A stretch of 64,000 nucleotides of DNA from Capnocytophaga sputigena (lineage in GTDB: Bacteria > Bacteroidota > Bacteroidia > Flavobacteriales > Flavobacteriaceae). This document shows positions 40,625 through 49,167 of the stretch, in pieces. The notes beneath the pieces are model-generated. The model had not been told where the DNA came from. It made no database searches and saw only the letters and a program-made list of their open reading frames with translations. The position numbers and the translations under genes are program-made. The stretch is from positions 682,001 to 746,000 of the forward strand of contig NZ_UAVP01000003.1 in the NCBI RefSeq assembly GCF_900446695.1, given 5' to 3'. Within the stretch, counting starts at the first letter, position 1. Each line of letters starts with the position of its first letter.

Positions 40625-41572
40625 TTATTTAGACAATGCTACAAGAGAAAAATATTTTTGCAGTACCATTAAGCTACACAAATCTTCAGCTTCTTTATTC
40701 CAAAATTGTGCTACGTATTGATGAGCATTGTCTAATATTTCCAAACATTTCTCGGGGTGGGCAATGTAGTAAGTGAGTTTTGCCTCAAGGTCGTGATAGT
40801 CTGGGGCAATTTCTATATAGTGCTTGCCACCTTCAAGTTTACTCTCCATAAACCAAGTTTCTATAGTAGGTTTAGGCATCACAGCTATAGAGTTAGAACT
40901 CATTATCCATTTGAGGTTTGAAGCTACATCATTCCCCTGCAAACTGAGGATAAACTTATAGTCTAAATGTGCTTTTAGGTTCATTTTTTCAGTGAGCCAT
41001 TCAGGTTTGCTAAGTCCGTTTTTCTCTACACTCCCTAAATCGCAAAGAGGGTGACCAAACCATTTGTCGTAGAAATCAAAGCGATGCTGTTGATATATAC
41101 CTCCTCTTCCTATCATCAAATCTTTTTTATCAAGGAAAGGCTTGTCATCTAAAACTCGAATAAAATGACGTGTTTTATCTAATTTTAGCAATACAGAATT
41201 TTGATTATCCTCACTAATAGGGCGACTTTTTACGATAGAAGGCGTATTAGGTATGTGAATTACATCACCAAAAACAAAATCGATAGGCTGTTGTGCGTTA
41301 AAGAAGCGCGCATACTCATAAGTTTCGAAGTAATAAACCTTAGGAGTTTTTGGTTTCTTTAGGTCGGCTATACAAGTATTTCCAGAAATAGGAGTAGGTG
41401 TATTGAGTTTACAGTAATAATCTACACGCTCTTCTAATCTTTTTAACTCTTCAGCTGAAAATTTAGCTTTCAAAGCTGCTATTTTTCGTTCATACCCTCC
41501 CTTTTTACCAAAGAAAATAAGTGCATAGTTACGAACATAATACCAAAGTTTATTCTGTTTAATAATTTTCAT
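40625..41572 (-). CDS. GT90-like glycosyltransferase
   Basis: 315 residues without signal peptide or clear membrane segment. The pattern FGDVIHIPNTPSIVKSRPI, GRGGIYQQHRFDFYDKWFGH, YKFILSLQGNDVASNLKWIMSSNS and IEIAPDYHDLEAKL fits the CAP10/GT90 family (LPS or capsule sugar transfer). Substrate not predictable; glycosylation of lipooligosaccharide or surface protein glycans is plausible. No other sugar-synthesis gene is adjacent. Promoter at 41596-41626. Confidence 0.85.
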   Translation of the reverse strand: MKIIKQNKLWYYVRNYALIFFGKKGGYERKIAALKAKFSAEELKRLEERVDYYCKLNTPTPISGNTCIADLKKPKTPKVYYFETYEYARFFNAQQPIDFVFGDVIHIPNTPSIVKSRPISEDNQNSVLLKLDKTRHFIRVLDDKPFLDKKDLMIGRGGIYQQHRFDFYDKWFGHPLCDLGSVEKNGLSKPEWLTEKMNLKAHLDYKFILSLQGNDVASNLKWIMSSNSIAVMPKPTIETWFMESKLEGGKHYIEIAPDYHDLEAKLTYYIAHPEKCLEILDNAHQYVAQFWNKEAEDLCSLMVLQKYFSLVALSK

Positions 41573-41595
41573 TATCTCAATTCTAAATGATTCGG

Positions 41596-41626
41596 CAAAG
41601 GTAAGAGATTATTAGCAAATTAGCAA
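41596..41626 (-). promoter_or_regulatory. GT90 gene promoter
   Basis: Minus strand -33 TTG (41626-41624), 20 bases, -7 TACCTTTG (41603-41596), in AATTAGCAAATT repeats. Confidence 0.7.
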
Positions 41627-41651
41627 ATTTAAACAATTCATTGTCAAAAAC

Positions 41652-41682
41652 TTGCTTTATAAGGAAAAACTTCTTACTTTTG
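41652..41682 (+). promoter_or_regulatory. metX operon promoter
   Basis: -33 TTG (41652-41654), 20 bases, -7 TACTTTTG (41675-41682). Predicts a leader of about 90 nt before ATG 41779. Confidence 0.7.
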
Positions 41683-41711
41683 CCCCGCTCAAATTATATA
41701 CACAAAGCGCA

Positions 41712-41748
41712 TTATCTTTGAAATAGAAATATTTTCTATTTAAGATAA
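41712..41748 (+). promoter_or_regulatory. inverted repeat in the metX leader
   Basis: Arms TTATCTT(TG)AAATAGAAA and TTTCTATTTAAGATAA pair with a 2-base bulge around a 3-base loop. It lies about 30 nt after the expected transcription start and 30 nt before the metX ATG. It may be a repressor site or a regulatory RNA stem. No known riboswitch could be assigned. Confidence 0.5.
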
Positions 41749-41778
41749 TATTCGCAAAAATATTTACTATAATATTCT

Positions 41779-42756
41779 ATGCCTGATATCCTACATTACA
41801 CCCTTACTGATTTCGTTACCTCTTATGGGGTGCGCATTCCCTCACTTAGGTTATATTACCAATGTTTTGGCTTACCGCTGGGAGAAGCGCCCGTGGTAGT
41901 AGTTAATCACGCCTTCACAGGCAATTCACAAGTAACGGGTGAAAACGGCTGGTGGAAAGAAGCTATTGGTGAAGGGAAGTTGATAGATACCCTCAAATAT
42001 ACAGTAGTAGCTTTTAATATCCCAGGCAATGGTTTTGGAGCACGCGAAGAAGATATGATTCCTAACTATGAGCATTGGGCAGGTATAGATGTAGCGCGCA
42101 TTTTCAACAAAGGGCTCACCGAGCATTTAGGTCTCAATGAAGTATTTGCCCTCGTAGGGTGCTCGTTAGGAGGCGGTATTGCTTGGGAAATGGCTGTCCT
42201 CGCCCCTACCCTTTTCAAAGAACTCGTAATCGTAGCTGCCGATTGGAAAGCAACCGACTGGATTATAGGCAACTGCCTTTTGCAAGAGCAGATACTCAAA
42301 AACTCTACACACCCCTTGCACGATGCACGCCTACACGCGATGTTGTGTTACCGCACTCCTCAATCGTTGAAACTGAAATTTGAGCGCACTACTAACATTC
42401 CGTTGCAGTTGTACAATGTAGAAACGTGGCTCTTACACCACGGCGACAAGCTGCACAAACGCTTCTCACTCTCCGCCTACAAACTGATGAACCAATTGGT
42501 AAAAACTATAGATATTTCAAAAGAACGGGGTAGTTTTGCCGAGGCTGTAGCACCTATCACCGCACACATTACCATCGTAAGCACCGATTCCGATTTGTAT
42601 TTCGTTCCTCAAGAAAACCGTGATACTGTAACCGAACTGCGCGAAATGGGCAAACCTGTAGACTATTACGAAATCCACTCCGTACACGGTCACGATGCTT
42701 TCCTAATAGAACACAAACAATTAGAACAATTTTTAAAGAAAGTGTTTGTTAGGTAA
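41779..42756 (+). CDS. metX: homoserine O-acetyltransferase-like alpha/beta-hydrolase
   Basis: 325 residues, slightly shorter than the usual 350-380. Family features: PVVVVNHAFTGNSQ (HALTG-like), nucleophile Ser in LVGCSLGGGIAWEMA, Asp in STDSDLYFVP and His in VHGHDAFLIE. It activates homoserine with an acyl group for methionine synthesis; which acyl-CoA is used cannot be read from sequence. Next to thrA, which makes homoserine, and near metF, supporting the role. The stop is followed by a GAGGTAAGA-type array and a hairpin (42792-42822). Confidence 0.9.
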   Translation: MPDILHYTLTDFVTSYGVRIPSLRLYYQCFGLPLGEAPVVVVNHAFTGNSQVTGENGWWKEAIGEGKLIDTLKYTVVAFNIPGNGFGAREEDMIPNYEHWAGIDVARIFNKGLTEHLGLNEVFALVGCSLGGGIAWEMAVLAPTLFKELVIVAADWKATDWIIGNCLLQEQILKNSTHPLHDARLHAMLCYRTPQSLKLKFERTTNIPLQLYNVETWLLHHGDKLHKRFSLSAYKLMNQLVKTIDISKERGSFAEAVAPITAHITIVSTDSDLYFVPQENRDTVTELREMGKPVDYYEIHSVHGHDAFLIEHKQLEQFLKKVFVR

Positions 42757-42780
42757 GAGGTAAGAGATAAGAGGTAAGAA
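42752..42780. repeat. GAGGTAAGAGATAAGAGG array after metX
   Basis: Purine-rich 7-8 base units directly after the metX stop, before the hairpin at 42792-42822. Confidence 0.6.
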
Positions 42781-42791
42781 TTTGTCACTAC

Positions 42792-42822
42792 ACTTTGCCA
42801 AAGTTTCAGACTTTGGCAAAGT
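42792..42822. repeat. ACTTTGCCAAAGT hairpin between metX and thrA
   Basis: Perfect 13-base stem ACTTTGCCAAAGT/ACTTTGGCAAAGT with 5-base loop TTCAG. Same arms as the hairpins after the DUF4876 genes (about 18026-18058 and 19502-19534). No T-run follows, so read-through into thrA is likely; it may stabilise or process the mRNA. Confidence 0.7.
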
Positions 42823-42858
42823 TGAAAATTAATTATGATTTGTTAATTGTCGATTATT

Positions 42859-45270
42859 ATGAAGATATTAAAATTTGGTGGAAAATCACTTGTCAATGAC
42901 GGCATTGAAAAGGTGATTGATATTATCATTACTTCACATAAAGAACCTCTATCGGTAGTAGTCTCTGCGCGAGGTAACACTACCGATGAATTAGAGGCTT
43001 TGCTAGAAAAAGCGAGTAAGGGCGAGGATTATACTGCCGACTTTCAACAATTGAAAGACGAACAGCAGTATAACGATAGTGTGTCGTTTGAGCCCGAATT
43101 TCAGTTGCTCGAAAAACTCCTTGAAGGGGTCTCTCTCTTAAAAGATTATAGCCCTAAGACCAAAGATTTGGTATTAGCACAAGGTGAACTGATGTCGGCT
43201 AAACTCGTAACAGCACTACTCAAGCGCAAGGGCTTGGAAAGTACTTTTGTAGATAGCCGTGAAATCTTCAAAACTGATGCTGTGGTAGGCAATGCACAAA
43301 TCATCAACTCAGTATCCGAAAAACTAACCCGTGACCGCTTTGCAACCATTTCACCTAATTGTGTGGCAGTGGTTACAGGCTTTATCGCTTCCACTGAAAA
43401 AGGCGACACTACTACCTTGGGGCGCAATGGCAGTAACTATTCGGCAGCACTTTTGGCTAACTACCTCAACGCTTCCGAACTGCAAAACTACACCCACGTC
43501 GATGGTATCTTCACTGCCAATCCTGAGTTAGTACCCGAAGCCAAAATTATACGCCATCTTTCTTACGAAGAAGCCAATGAATTGGCTAACTTTGGAGCTT
43601 CTATACTCCACGCCAAAACTATTATCCCACTCATTGAAAAAGGCATTCCGTTGCGTATCAAAAACACTTTCAATAGTGAAGACGCCGGCACACTCATTCA
43701 CCAAGAAAGCGTGCAAGAGGGCATCAAATCGATTTCGGTAATTAAAGACAATGCCCTTATCGTGATGGAAGGTCGCGGACTCTTGGGCAAAGTGGGCGTA
43801 GATGCGCGCATTTTTAAAGCCCTCGCACAAAAAGGTATTAGTGTGAGTATCATCTCGCAAGGGTCATCCGAGCGCGGGGTAGGCTTGGTAGTAGCTTCTA
43901 AAGATGCTAAACTTGCCAAAGCAGCTATAGACGAGGAATTCTCACACGATTTCTACACCAATGATGTGAGCAGTGTGAGCATTGTAGAAGATGTAGCCGT
44001 AATTTCTATCGTAGGGCAACCGCTTGCTACCTTCCACCACCCTTATAACGCACTGATACGCAACCAAATCGTTCCTTTGCTCATCAACAATGCCGTAACG
44101 GGTAGAAACGTGAGTTTGGTACTTAAAACCGAAAAACTCCACAAGGCACTGAACGTAATTCATGGTGAAATCTTTGGGGTTTCACGCCGTATCAACTTGG
44201 TAATCTTTGGTAAAGGTACCGTAGGAGCTACTCTCATCGACCAAGTGATTGCCGCACACGACAATATACTTCACCGCAAGAACATCAGTTTGCGTATCGT
44301 TGCTATCGCCAATTCACAACAACTGCTCACCAATGCAAAAGGGATAGGCAACAATTGGCGTTCTGCCTTCGATAAAGAAGCCGTTCCTTATAGCTTTGAT
44401 ACTTTGCAAGCCTTTGTAGATAAAAATCACTTAGAGAACCTTATCGCGGTAGATGTAACCGCAAGCAAAACCTTTGTAGACAACTATATTCCGCTTATCA
44501 AGAGCGGTTACGACTTGGTTTCGGCTAATAAAATAGCGAATACTATTTCGTTTGGCTTCTACCAAAAACTGCGCAAAACCCTCAAACAACACCAAAAAAC
44601 TTATCTCTACGAAACCAATGTAGGGGCAGGCTTACCATTGATAGACACTATTCGCCTCTTGCACCATTCGGGCGAGAACATCACCCGTATCAAAGGGATT
44701 TTCTCAGGAACGCTCAGCTATCTGTTCAATACTTTTTCAGCAGAAAATAAGCCGTTTAGCGAGGTGCTCCAGCACGCTATCAACAGCGGTTATACTGAAC
44801 CCGACCCTCGTGAAGACCTCTGTGGTAACGATGTAGGGCGCAAGCTGCTCATCTTAGCCCGCGAGCTTGATTTAGGCAATGAGTTCACCGATGTAAAGAT
44901 ACAAAATCTTATCCCCGAACATTTAAGAGAAGGCTCGGTAGCAGACTTTTTGCAACGCTTAGACGAGTTCAACGCGCCTTATCAGCAAATCAAAGAAGCC
45001 CAAGCCCCTGACCACGTACTGCGTTATGTAGGCGACCTTCACGGCGATTTAGCCTCTACCGAAACGGTACAATTAGACGTATCGCTCGTATCGGTTCCGC
45101 GCAACAGCGCCCTCGGTCAGGTAAAAGGTGCCGATTCCATTTTTGAGATTTACACCGAATCTTATGGCGATAACCCTATCGTGATACAGGGTGCAGGAGC
45201 AGGTGCTTCGGTAACCGCACGCGGGGTATTTGGTGACATTTTAAGATTAGCAGAAAAAAGTAGGTTTTAG
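42859..45270 (+). CDS. thrA: bifunctional aspartokinase / homoserine dehydrogenase
   Basis: 803 residues from ATG 42859 (MKILKFGGKSLVNDG); a TTG 12 bases earlier is less likely. N-terminal aspartate kinase with KFGGKS, TLGRNGSNYSAALLA, then two ACT-type regulatory segments (ISVIKDNALIVMEG, VAVISIVGQPLATF), and C-terminal homoserine dehydrogenase (VIFGKGTVGATLIDQV, TNVGAGLPLIDTI, KGIFSGTLSYLFN, EPDPREDLCGNDVGRK). It catalyses the first and third steps of threonine/methionine synthesis. In operon with metX and likely grpB-like and metF genes. Confidence 0.96.
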   Translation: MKILKFGGKSLVNDGIEKVIDIIITSHKEPLSVVVSARGNTTDELEALLEKASKGEDYTADFQQLKDEQQYNDSVSFEPEFQLLEKLLEGVSLLKDYSPKTKDLVLAQGELMSAKLVTALLKRKGLESTFVDSREIFKTDAVVGNAQIINSVSEKLTRDRFATISPNCVAVVTGFIASTEKGDTTTLGRNGSNYSAALLANYLNASELQNYTHVDGIFTANPELVPEAKIIRHLSYEEANELANFGASILHAKTIIPLIEKGIPLRIKNTFNSEDAGTLIHQESVQEGIKSISVIKDNALIVMEGRGLLGKVGVDARIFKALAQKGISVSIISQGSSERGVGLVVASKDAKLAKAAIDEEFSHDFYTNDVSSVSIVEDVAVISIVGQPLATFHHPYNALIRNQIVPLLINNAVTGRNVSLVLKTEKLHKALNVIHGEIFGVSRRINLVIFGKGTVGATLIDQVIAAHDNILHRKNISLRIVAIANSQQLLTNAKGIGNNWRSAFDKEAVPYSFDTLQAFVDKNHLENLIAVDVTASKTFVDNYIPLIKSGYDLVSANKIANTISFGFYQKLRKTLKQHQKTYLYETNVGAGLPLIDTIRLLHHSGENITRIKGIFSGTLSYLFNTFSAENKPFSEVLQHAINSGYTEPDPREDLCGNDVGRKLLILARELDLGNEFTDVKIQNLIPEHLREGSVADFLQRLDEFNAPYQQIKEAQAPDHVLRYVGDLHGDLASTETVQLDVSLVSVPRNSALGQVKGADSIFEIYTESYGDNPIVIQGAGAGASVTARGVFGDILRLAEKSRF

Positions 45271-45306
45271 GTATTAGGTTTTAGGTGTTAGGAGACAAGT
45301 GTTAGG
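45268..45306. repeat. TTAGGTATTAGG-type array after thrA
   Basis: Four to five units of (T)TAGGTGT/TTAGG directly after the thrA stop and before the GrpB-like start. Confidence 0.6.
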
Positions 45307-45309
45307 ACT

Positions 45310-45903
45310 ATGAATCAAGAAGAAAATCCTTTGTTACAAATGTCGTTGCAGGAATTGTGGCAACTGTTCCCTATCAATCTTACGCAACACAACCCATTGT
45401 GGAAAGAATGGTATGAGGAAGAACGCAATTTCCTTTTAAAACAATTACCCTCTAACGAAATAATACGGCTAAGCCATATAGGCAGTACCGCTGTGGAAGG
45501 GATACAAGCCAAACCTATTGTAGATATGTTATTGGAAGTGAAGAAAGACAGTTCATTTCAGAAGCTAAAAGAAGTCATATTACAATCAGGTTATCTATGT
45601 ATGAATGAAACAAATGATAGGATTTCTTTTAATAAAGGCTATACTGTTAATGGGTTTGCAGAACGTGTATTTCACTTGCACTTGCGTTATGAAGGAGATA
45701 ATGACGAACTCTATTTTCGCGATGAACTACAAGCACACCCTTCAATTGCCAAAGACTATGAAACGCTTAAATTATCGCTTTGGAAACCTTTTGAGCACGA
45801 CCGAGATGCTTATACCGCTCACAAAACAGACTTTATAAAACGATATACACTGATAGCAAAAGAAGAATTTAAAGGAAAATATGAAAATAACAGACCATAT
45901 TAA
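45310..45903 (+). CDS. GrpB family protein
   Basis: 197 residues. GrpB-family nucleotidyltransferase-like fold: IIRLSHIGSTAVEGIQAKPIVDMLLEV carries the conserved GST and KPIVD, followed by HLHLRYEGDNDELYFRDELQAHP and a C-terminal helix (YTAHKTDFIKRY). Function unknown; some relatives are linked to CoA metabolism. It lies 39 bases after thrA (the gap is a TTAGGTGTTAGG-type array) and overlaps metF by 23 bases. Confidence 0.88.
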   Translation: MNQEENPLLQMSLQELWQLFPINLTQHNPLWKEWYEEERNFLLKQLPSNEIIRLSHIGSTAVEGIQAKPIVDMLLEVKKDSSFQKLKEVILQSGYLCMNETNDRISFNKGYTVNGFAERVFHLHLRYEGDNDELYFRDELQAHPSIAKDYETLKLSLWKPFEHDRDAYTAHKTDFIKRYTLIAKEEFKGKYENNRPY

Positions 45904-46834
45904 GAATGCCAAAGGAAAAACACTCTTCTCCTTTGAAGTAGTACCTCCTAAAAAGGGAAATAATATTGAAGAATTATACCAAAACATAGACCCTCTAATG
46001 GAGTTCAATCCTCCGTTTATAGATGTAACTACCTCACGTGAGGAGTATTATTACATTGAACACCCCAATGGGCTATTGGAAAAGAAAGTAACCCGTATGC
46101 GCCCTGGTACCGTGGGTATTTGCGCGGCTATTCAGCATAAATATAAGGTAGATACAGTGCCTCACGTACTTTGCGGTGGTTTTTCAAAAGAAGAAACTGA
46201 GTACCTATTGGTAGATTGCCTCTACTTAGGTATTGACAACATAATGGCACTGCGCGGCGATGCAATGAAAGAACAACGCTACTTTCAGCCTACTGAGGGC
46301 GGACATACTTACGCTACCGAACTCGTTACTCAAATCAGTAATTTGAACAAAGGAATTTACCTCAACGGTATTGCTGCCGACCATAAGGCTAATTTCTGTA
46401 TAGGAGTGGCGGGGTATCCTGAAAAACACATTGAAGCCCCCTCGCTCACTTCAGACTTGGCACGCCTGAAAGAAAAGGTAGATGCCGGTGCCGACTATGT
46501 AGTAACACAAATGTTTTTTGACAATCAGAAGTATTTTGAGTTTGTAGAGAAAGCCAAAGAAGCGGGTATCAATGTGCCTATCATACCAGGGATTAAACCT
46601 ATTGCTATTAAAAAGCACCTCAACCTGCTTTCACAAGCCTTTAAAATAGACTTCCCCGAAGAGCTCATCAAAGCAGTAGAAGCCTGCAAAAACAACGCCG
46701 ATGTAAAACAAGTGGGCATAGAATGGGCTATACAGCAAAGCAAAGAGCTGAAAGCTGCAGGAGCACCCGTATTGCATTACTATTCTATGGGAAAATCGGA
46801 TAATATCGTGAAAGTAATATCAGAAGTATTTTAA
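45881..46834 (+). CDS. metF: 5,10-methylenetetrahydrofolate reductase
   Basis: 317 residues, FAD-dependent TIM barrel making 5-methyl-THF for methionine synthesis. LFSFEVVPPKKGN carries the catalytic Glu; DVTTSREEYY, MALRGDAMK, GADYVVTQMFFDN and PGIKPI are typical. It overlaps the preceding GrpB-like gene by 23 bases, and is the fourth gene of the metX-thrA group, so methyl-group supply and homoserine activation are likely co-expressed. Confidence 0.95.
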   Translation: MKITDHIKNAKGKTLFSFEVVPPKKGNNIEELYQNIDPLMEFNPPFIDVTTSREEYYYIEHPNGLLEKKVTRMRPGTVGICAAIQHKYKVDTVPHVLCGGFSKEETEYLLVDCLYLGIDNIMALRGDAMKEQRYFQPTEGGHTYATELVTQISNLNKGIYLNGIAADHKANFCIGVAGYPEKHIEAPSLTSDLARLKEKVDAGADYVVTQMFFDNQKYFEFVEKAKEAGINVPIIPGIKPIAIKKHLNLLSQAFKIDFPEELIKAVEACKNNADVKQVGIEWAIQQSKELKAAGAPVLHYYSMGKSDNIVKVISEVF

Positions 46835-46869
46835 TTAGATAAGAGATAAGAAGTAAGAAATTGTACTTT

Positions 46870-47475
46870 TTATCTCTTATTTTTTATCTCTTCATTGATT
46901 TGTTCGATGTAATGGGTTAGTTCTTCTTTGCCGGTTTTGTTTTCGGCTGAAGTGACGAAGTAAGGTGGAAATTCTTCCCAAGTTTCGAGGAGCACTTGTT
47001 GATAAGCTGCTATATTGCGCTCAATTACCAAAGGTTTGAGTTTATCGGCTTTGGTGAAGACAATAGCAAACGGAATGCCGTGTTCGCCTAACCATTGCAT
47101 AAACTCTACATCTATCTTCTGGGGCTCGTGGCGCACATCTACTAATACAAATGCACATACCAATTGTTGTCGTTCCTCAAAATATTTAGTAATAAATTGC
47201 TGAAATACCTTTTTAGTTTCTTTGGATACTCTTGCATACCCGTAACCAGGGAGGTCTACTAAAAACCAACTATTGTCTATTTTGAAGTGATTGATGAGTT
47301 GGGTTTTCCCAGGGCGACCTGAAGTTTTAGCCAAATTCTTGTGATTGGTAAGCATATTGATGAGCGACGATTTCCCTACATTGGAACGCCCTATAAAAGC
47401 ATACTCAGGTAAGTTTTCCTTAGGGCACTTACTCACCTGAGAGTTACTCATCACAAATTCAGCTTTTTTTATCAT
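46870..47475 (-). CDS. yihA: ribosome biogenesis GTPase YihA/YsxC (EngB)
   Basis: 201 residues, GTPase for large-subunit assembly. G1 GRSNVGKSSLINML, G3 DLPGYGYARV, G4 TKADK, G5 TSAEN. Full length. Its start overlaps the end of the alpha/beta hydrolase gene by 4 bases, so the two are translationally coupled. Confidence 0.96.
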   Translation of the reverse strand: MIKKAEFVMSNSQVSKCPKENLPEYAFIGRSNVGKSSLINMLTNHKNLAKTSGRPGKTQLINHFKIDNSWFLVDLPGYGYARVSKETKKVFQQFITKYFEERQQLVCAFVLVDVRHEPQKIDVEFMQWLGEHGIPFAIVFTKADKLKPLVIERNIAAYQQVLLETWEEFPPYFVTSAENKTGKEELTHYIEQINEEIKNKR

Positions 47476-48236
47476 CTTACCTCCTTATTTTCAAGCCACT
47501 TATTTAAAATATCATTGAACTGTTGAGGGTGCTCCATCATTGGGGCGTGCCCACATTTGTCTATCCAATGCAGTTCGGAATTAGGCAATAGTTCGTGGAA
47601 TTCTTCAGCTACTTTAGGAGGGGTTACATTGTCATTTTTACCCCAGATAAGGCAAGTAGGGGTGTCCATTTTAGGCAAATCCTTAGCCATATTGTTGCGG
47701 ATAGCACTTTTGGCAAGTGCCAAAGTTTTGATAAGTTTAGAACGGTCGGAGATATTAGCAAATACCTCATCTACAATTTCTTTAGTAGCTACGGCAGGGT
47801 CGTAGAACACTTCTTCGCATTTCTTTTTGATAAAATCGTAATCACCACGGCGTGGATAGCCATCGCTCATCGCACTCTCGTACAATCCAGAACTTCCTGT
47901 AAGCACTAATCCGAGTACGTTTTTAGGGTGCATTTTAGCATAGAGCAAGCCCACGTGTCCGCCAAGTGAATTGCCGAGTAGGATTACTTTTTCAAACTTC
48001 TTGTGTTTGATGAATTTCTGTATATATTTAGCCAATGTTTTCACTGAAGTTGTGAGCAAAGGCATAGAGAAGAGAGGCAGTTCGGGGACTACCACTTTAT
48101 ATTTGCGGGAAAAAAAAGAAACTACTTCTTCAAAGTTACTAAGCCCCCCCATCAATCCGTGTAAGATAATGATAGGAGTGCCCTCACCTTTTTCGATGTA
48201 TGTAAATTTACCTTCTTTTTTTACTTCTACTGTCAT
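47472..48236 (-). CDS. alpha/beta hydrolase
   Basis: 254 residues. HGLMGGLSNFEE is the oxyanion region, GNSLGGHVGLL the nucleophile elbow, and IWGKNDNVTPPKVAE plus CGHAPMMEHP supply the Asp and His. Similar to small esterase/hydrolase proteins of primary bacterial genomes; substrate unknown. It is upstream of and coupled to yihA. A -7 box TACCTTTG is at 48273-48266 with no clear -33. Confidence 0.88.
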   Translation of the reverse strand: MTVEVKKEGKFTYIEKGEGTPIIILHGLMGGLSNFEEVVSFFSRKYKVVVPELPLFSMPLLTTSVKTLAKYIQKFIKHKKFEKVILLGNSLGGHVGLLYAKMHPKNVLGLVLTGSSGLYESAMSDGYPRRGDYDFIKKKCEEVFYDPAVATKEIVDEVFANISDRSKLIKTLALAKSAIRNNMAKDLPKMDTPTCLIWGKNDNVTPPKVAEEFHELLPNSELHWIDKCGHAPMMEHPQQFNDILNKWLENKEVR

Positions 48237-48466
48237 TGGTTTTTATCAAAAAGTTTTTTGAGGTACAAAGGTAATATTTTTATTTCTATTTACGTGCAGG
48301 AAAGCGAAAATATTTTTTTCTATTTTTTGCAAATAGCTATTTATTAAGGAAATAGGTATTAAACAATAGAAATTAGGAAATAGGTGATAGAAGAAAAAAA
48401 TAAAAATTAGATGTTAAAGATTTGTTAATGTTTAAATGACAATACAGTCGTTTATGAGAATTATAT

Positions 48467-48474
48467 TATATTTG
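48467..48474 (+). promoter_or_regulatory. -7 element before the acidic protein gene
   Basis: TATATTTG, 33 bases before ATG 48508. No TTG at the usual spacing. The 271-base gap 48237-48507 otherwise shows only AT-rich sequence. Confidence 0.45.
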
Positions 48475-48507
48475 CAGTCTATTAAAAACATTTAAAATAA
48501 CTAAATT

Positions 48508-49122
48508 ATGATGGATTTCCTAAAGAATCTTCAGAATATGATGGGAGGATCGGCTGAAGATATGCAAAAGCAAATGGAGCAGATGCAACAGCAAATGCAA
48601 CAACAAATGCAACAAATGGACGCTATGAATAGCGCCAATGAAAAAAGAGGTTGGCAACCCGATGAAGGTGTGTATTACGCTAAAGGTGAGTACGATAATG
48701 CCGTAGAGTACAACAACGAAATTGTGTGTATCACCAATGGTTGTACAGACGAAATGGCTGAAATGAACGACGCTATGGACGACAACGATTTCAACCGCGC
48801 TGAAGAAGTACGTTTGCAATGGATTGAAGACCTTGTAACCTTTAAAGAAGAAGTTCGTAACCTCGGCGCTTACAAGGGCGATACCTCTTTGCTCGAAGCC
48901 GCTATCAAATTCTTCGATAATTACGATGCTCTGATGAAAGATGGTTATAAAACCCTTATCCAAATGCGTTTAAAAGGCTTGAGAGGTACTCCAGAAGAGC
49001 AAGCCCAACTCAAGAAAAACAACGCTTTCATAGTAAAAACCGCTGAAGATTTCAATAGAGTAAGCGATGAGTTCATTGAGCGTTATGAAGACGAAGACGA
49101 CGATGATGATGACGACGAATAA
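48508..49122 (+). CDS. acidic Met/Gln-rich protein of unknown function
   Basis: 204 residues, soluble, very acidic. Residues about 18-40 are a Met-Gln coiled coil built of MQQQ units; the centre has two short similar helical segments (DEMAEMNDAMDDNDF, IEDLVTFKEEVRNLG); the C-terminus is a run of Asp/Glu (YEDEDDDDDDDE). No signal peptide or membrane segment. It is possibly an abundant cytoplasmic protein. It has an own promoter-like element and a strong terminator. No family recognised. Confidence 0.78.
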   Translation: MMDFLKNLQNMMGGSAEDMQKQMEQMQQQMQQQMQQMDAMNSANEKRGWQPDEGVYYAKGEYDNAVEYNNEIVCITNGCTDEMAEMNDAMDDNDFNRAEEVRLQWIEDLVTFKEEVRNLGAYKGDTSLLEAAIKFFDNYDALMKDGYKTLIQMRLKGLRGTPEEQAQLKKNNAFIVKTAEDFNRVSDEFIERYEDEDDDDDDDE

Positions 49123-49151
49123 AAAAAAGCTGCCTTAGGGCAGCTTTTTTT
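49122..49151. terminator. bidirectional terminator
   Basis: Stem AAAAAAAGCTGCC / GGGCAGCTTTTTTT with loop TTA, directly after the acidic protein stop and before the converging protease stop. Same AGCTGCC arms as at 40054-40082. Confidence 0.9.
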
Positions 49152-49167
49152 ATGAACTATTATCTGA

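Noticed and set aside
41683-41750. SAM-II riboswitch before metX
   Set aside because: A short CGCT/AGCG pairing resembles its first stem, but the conserved loop bases and pseudoknot could not be matched by eye.
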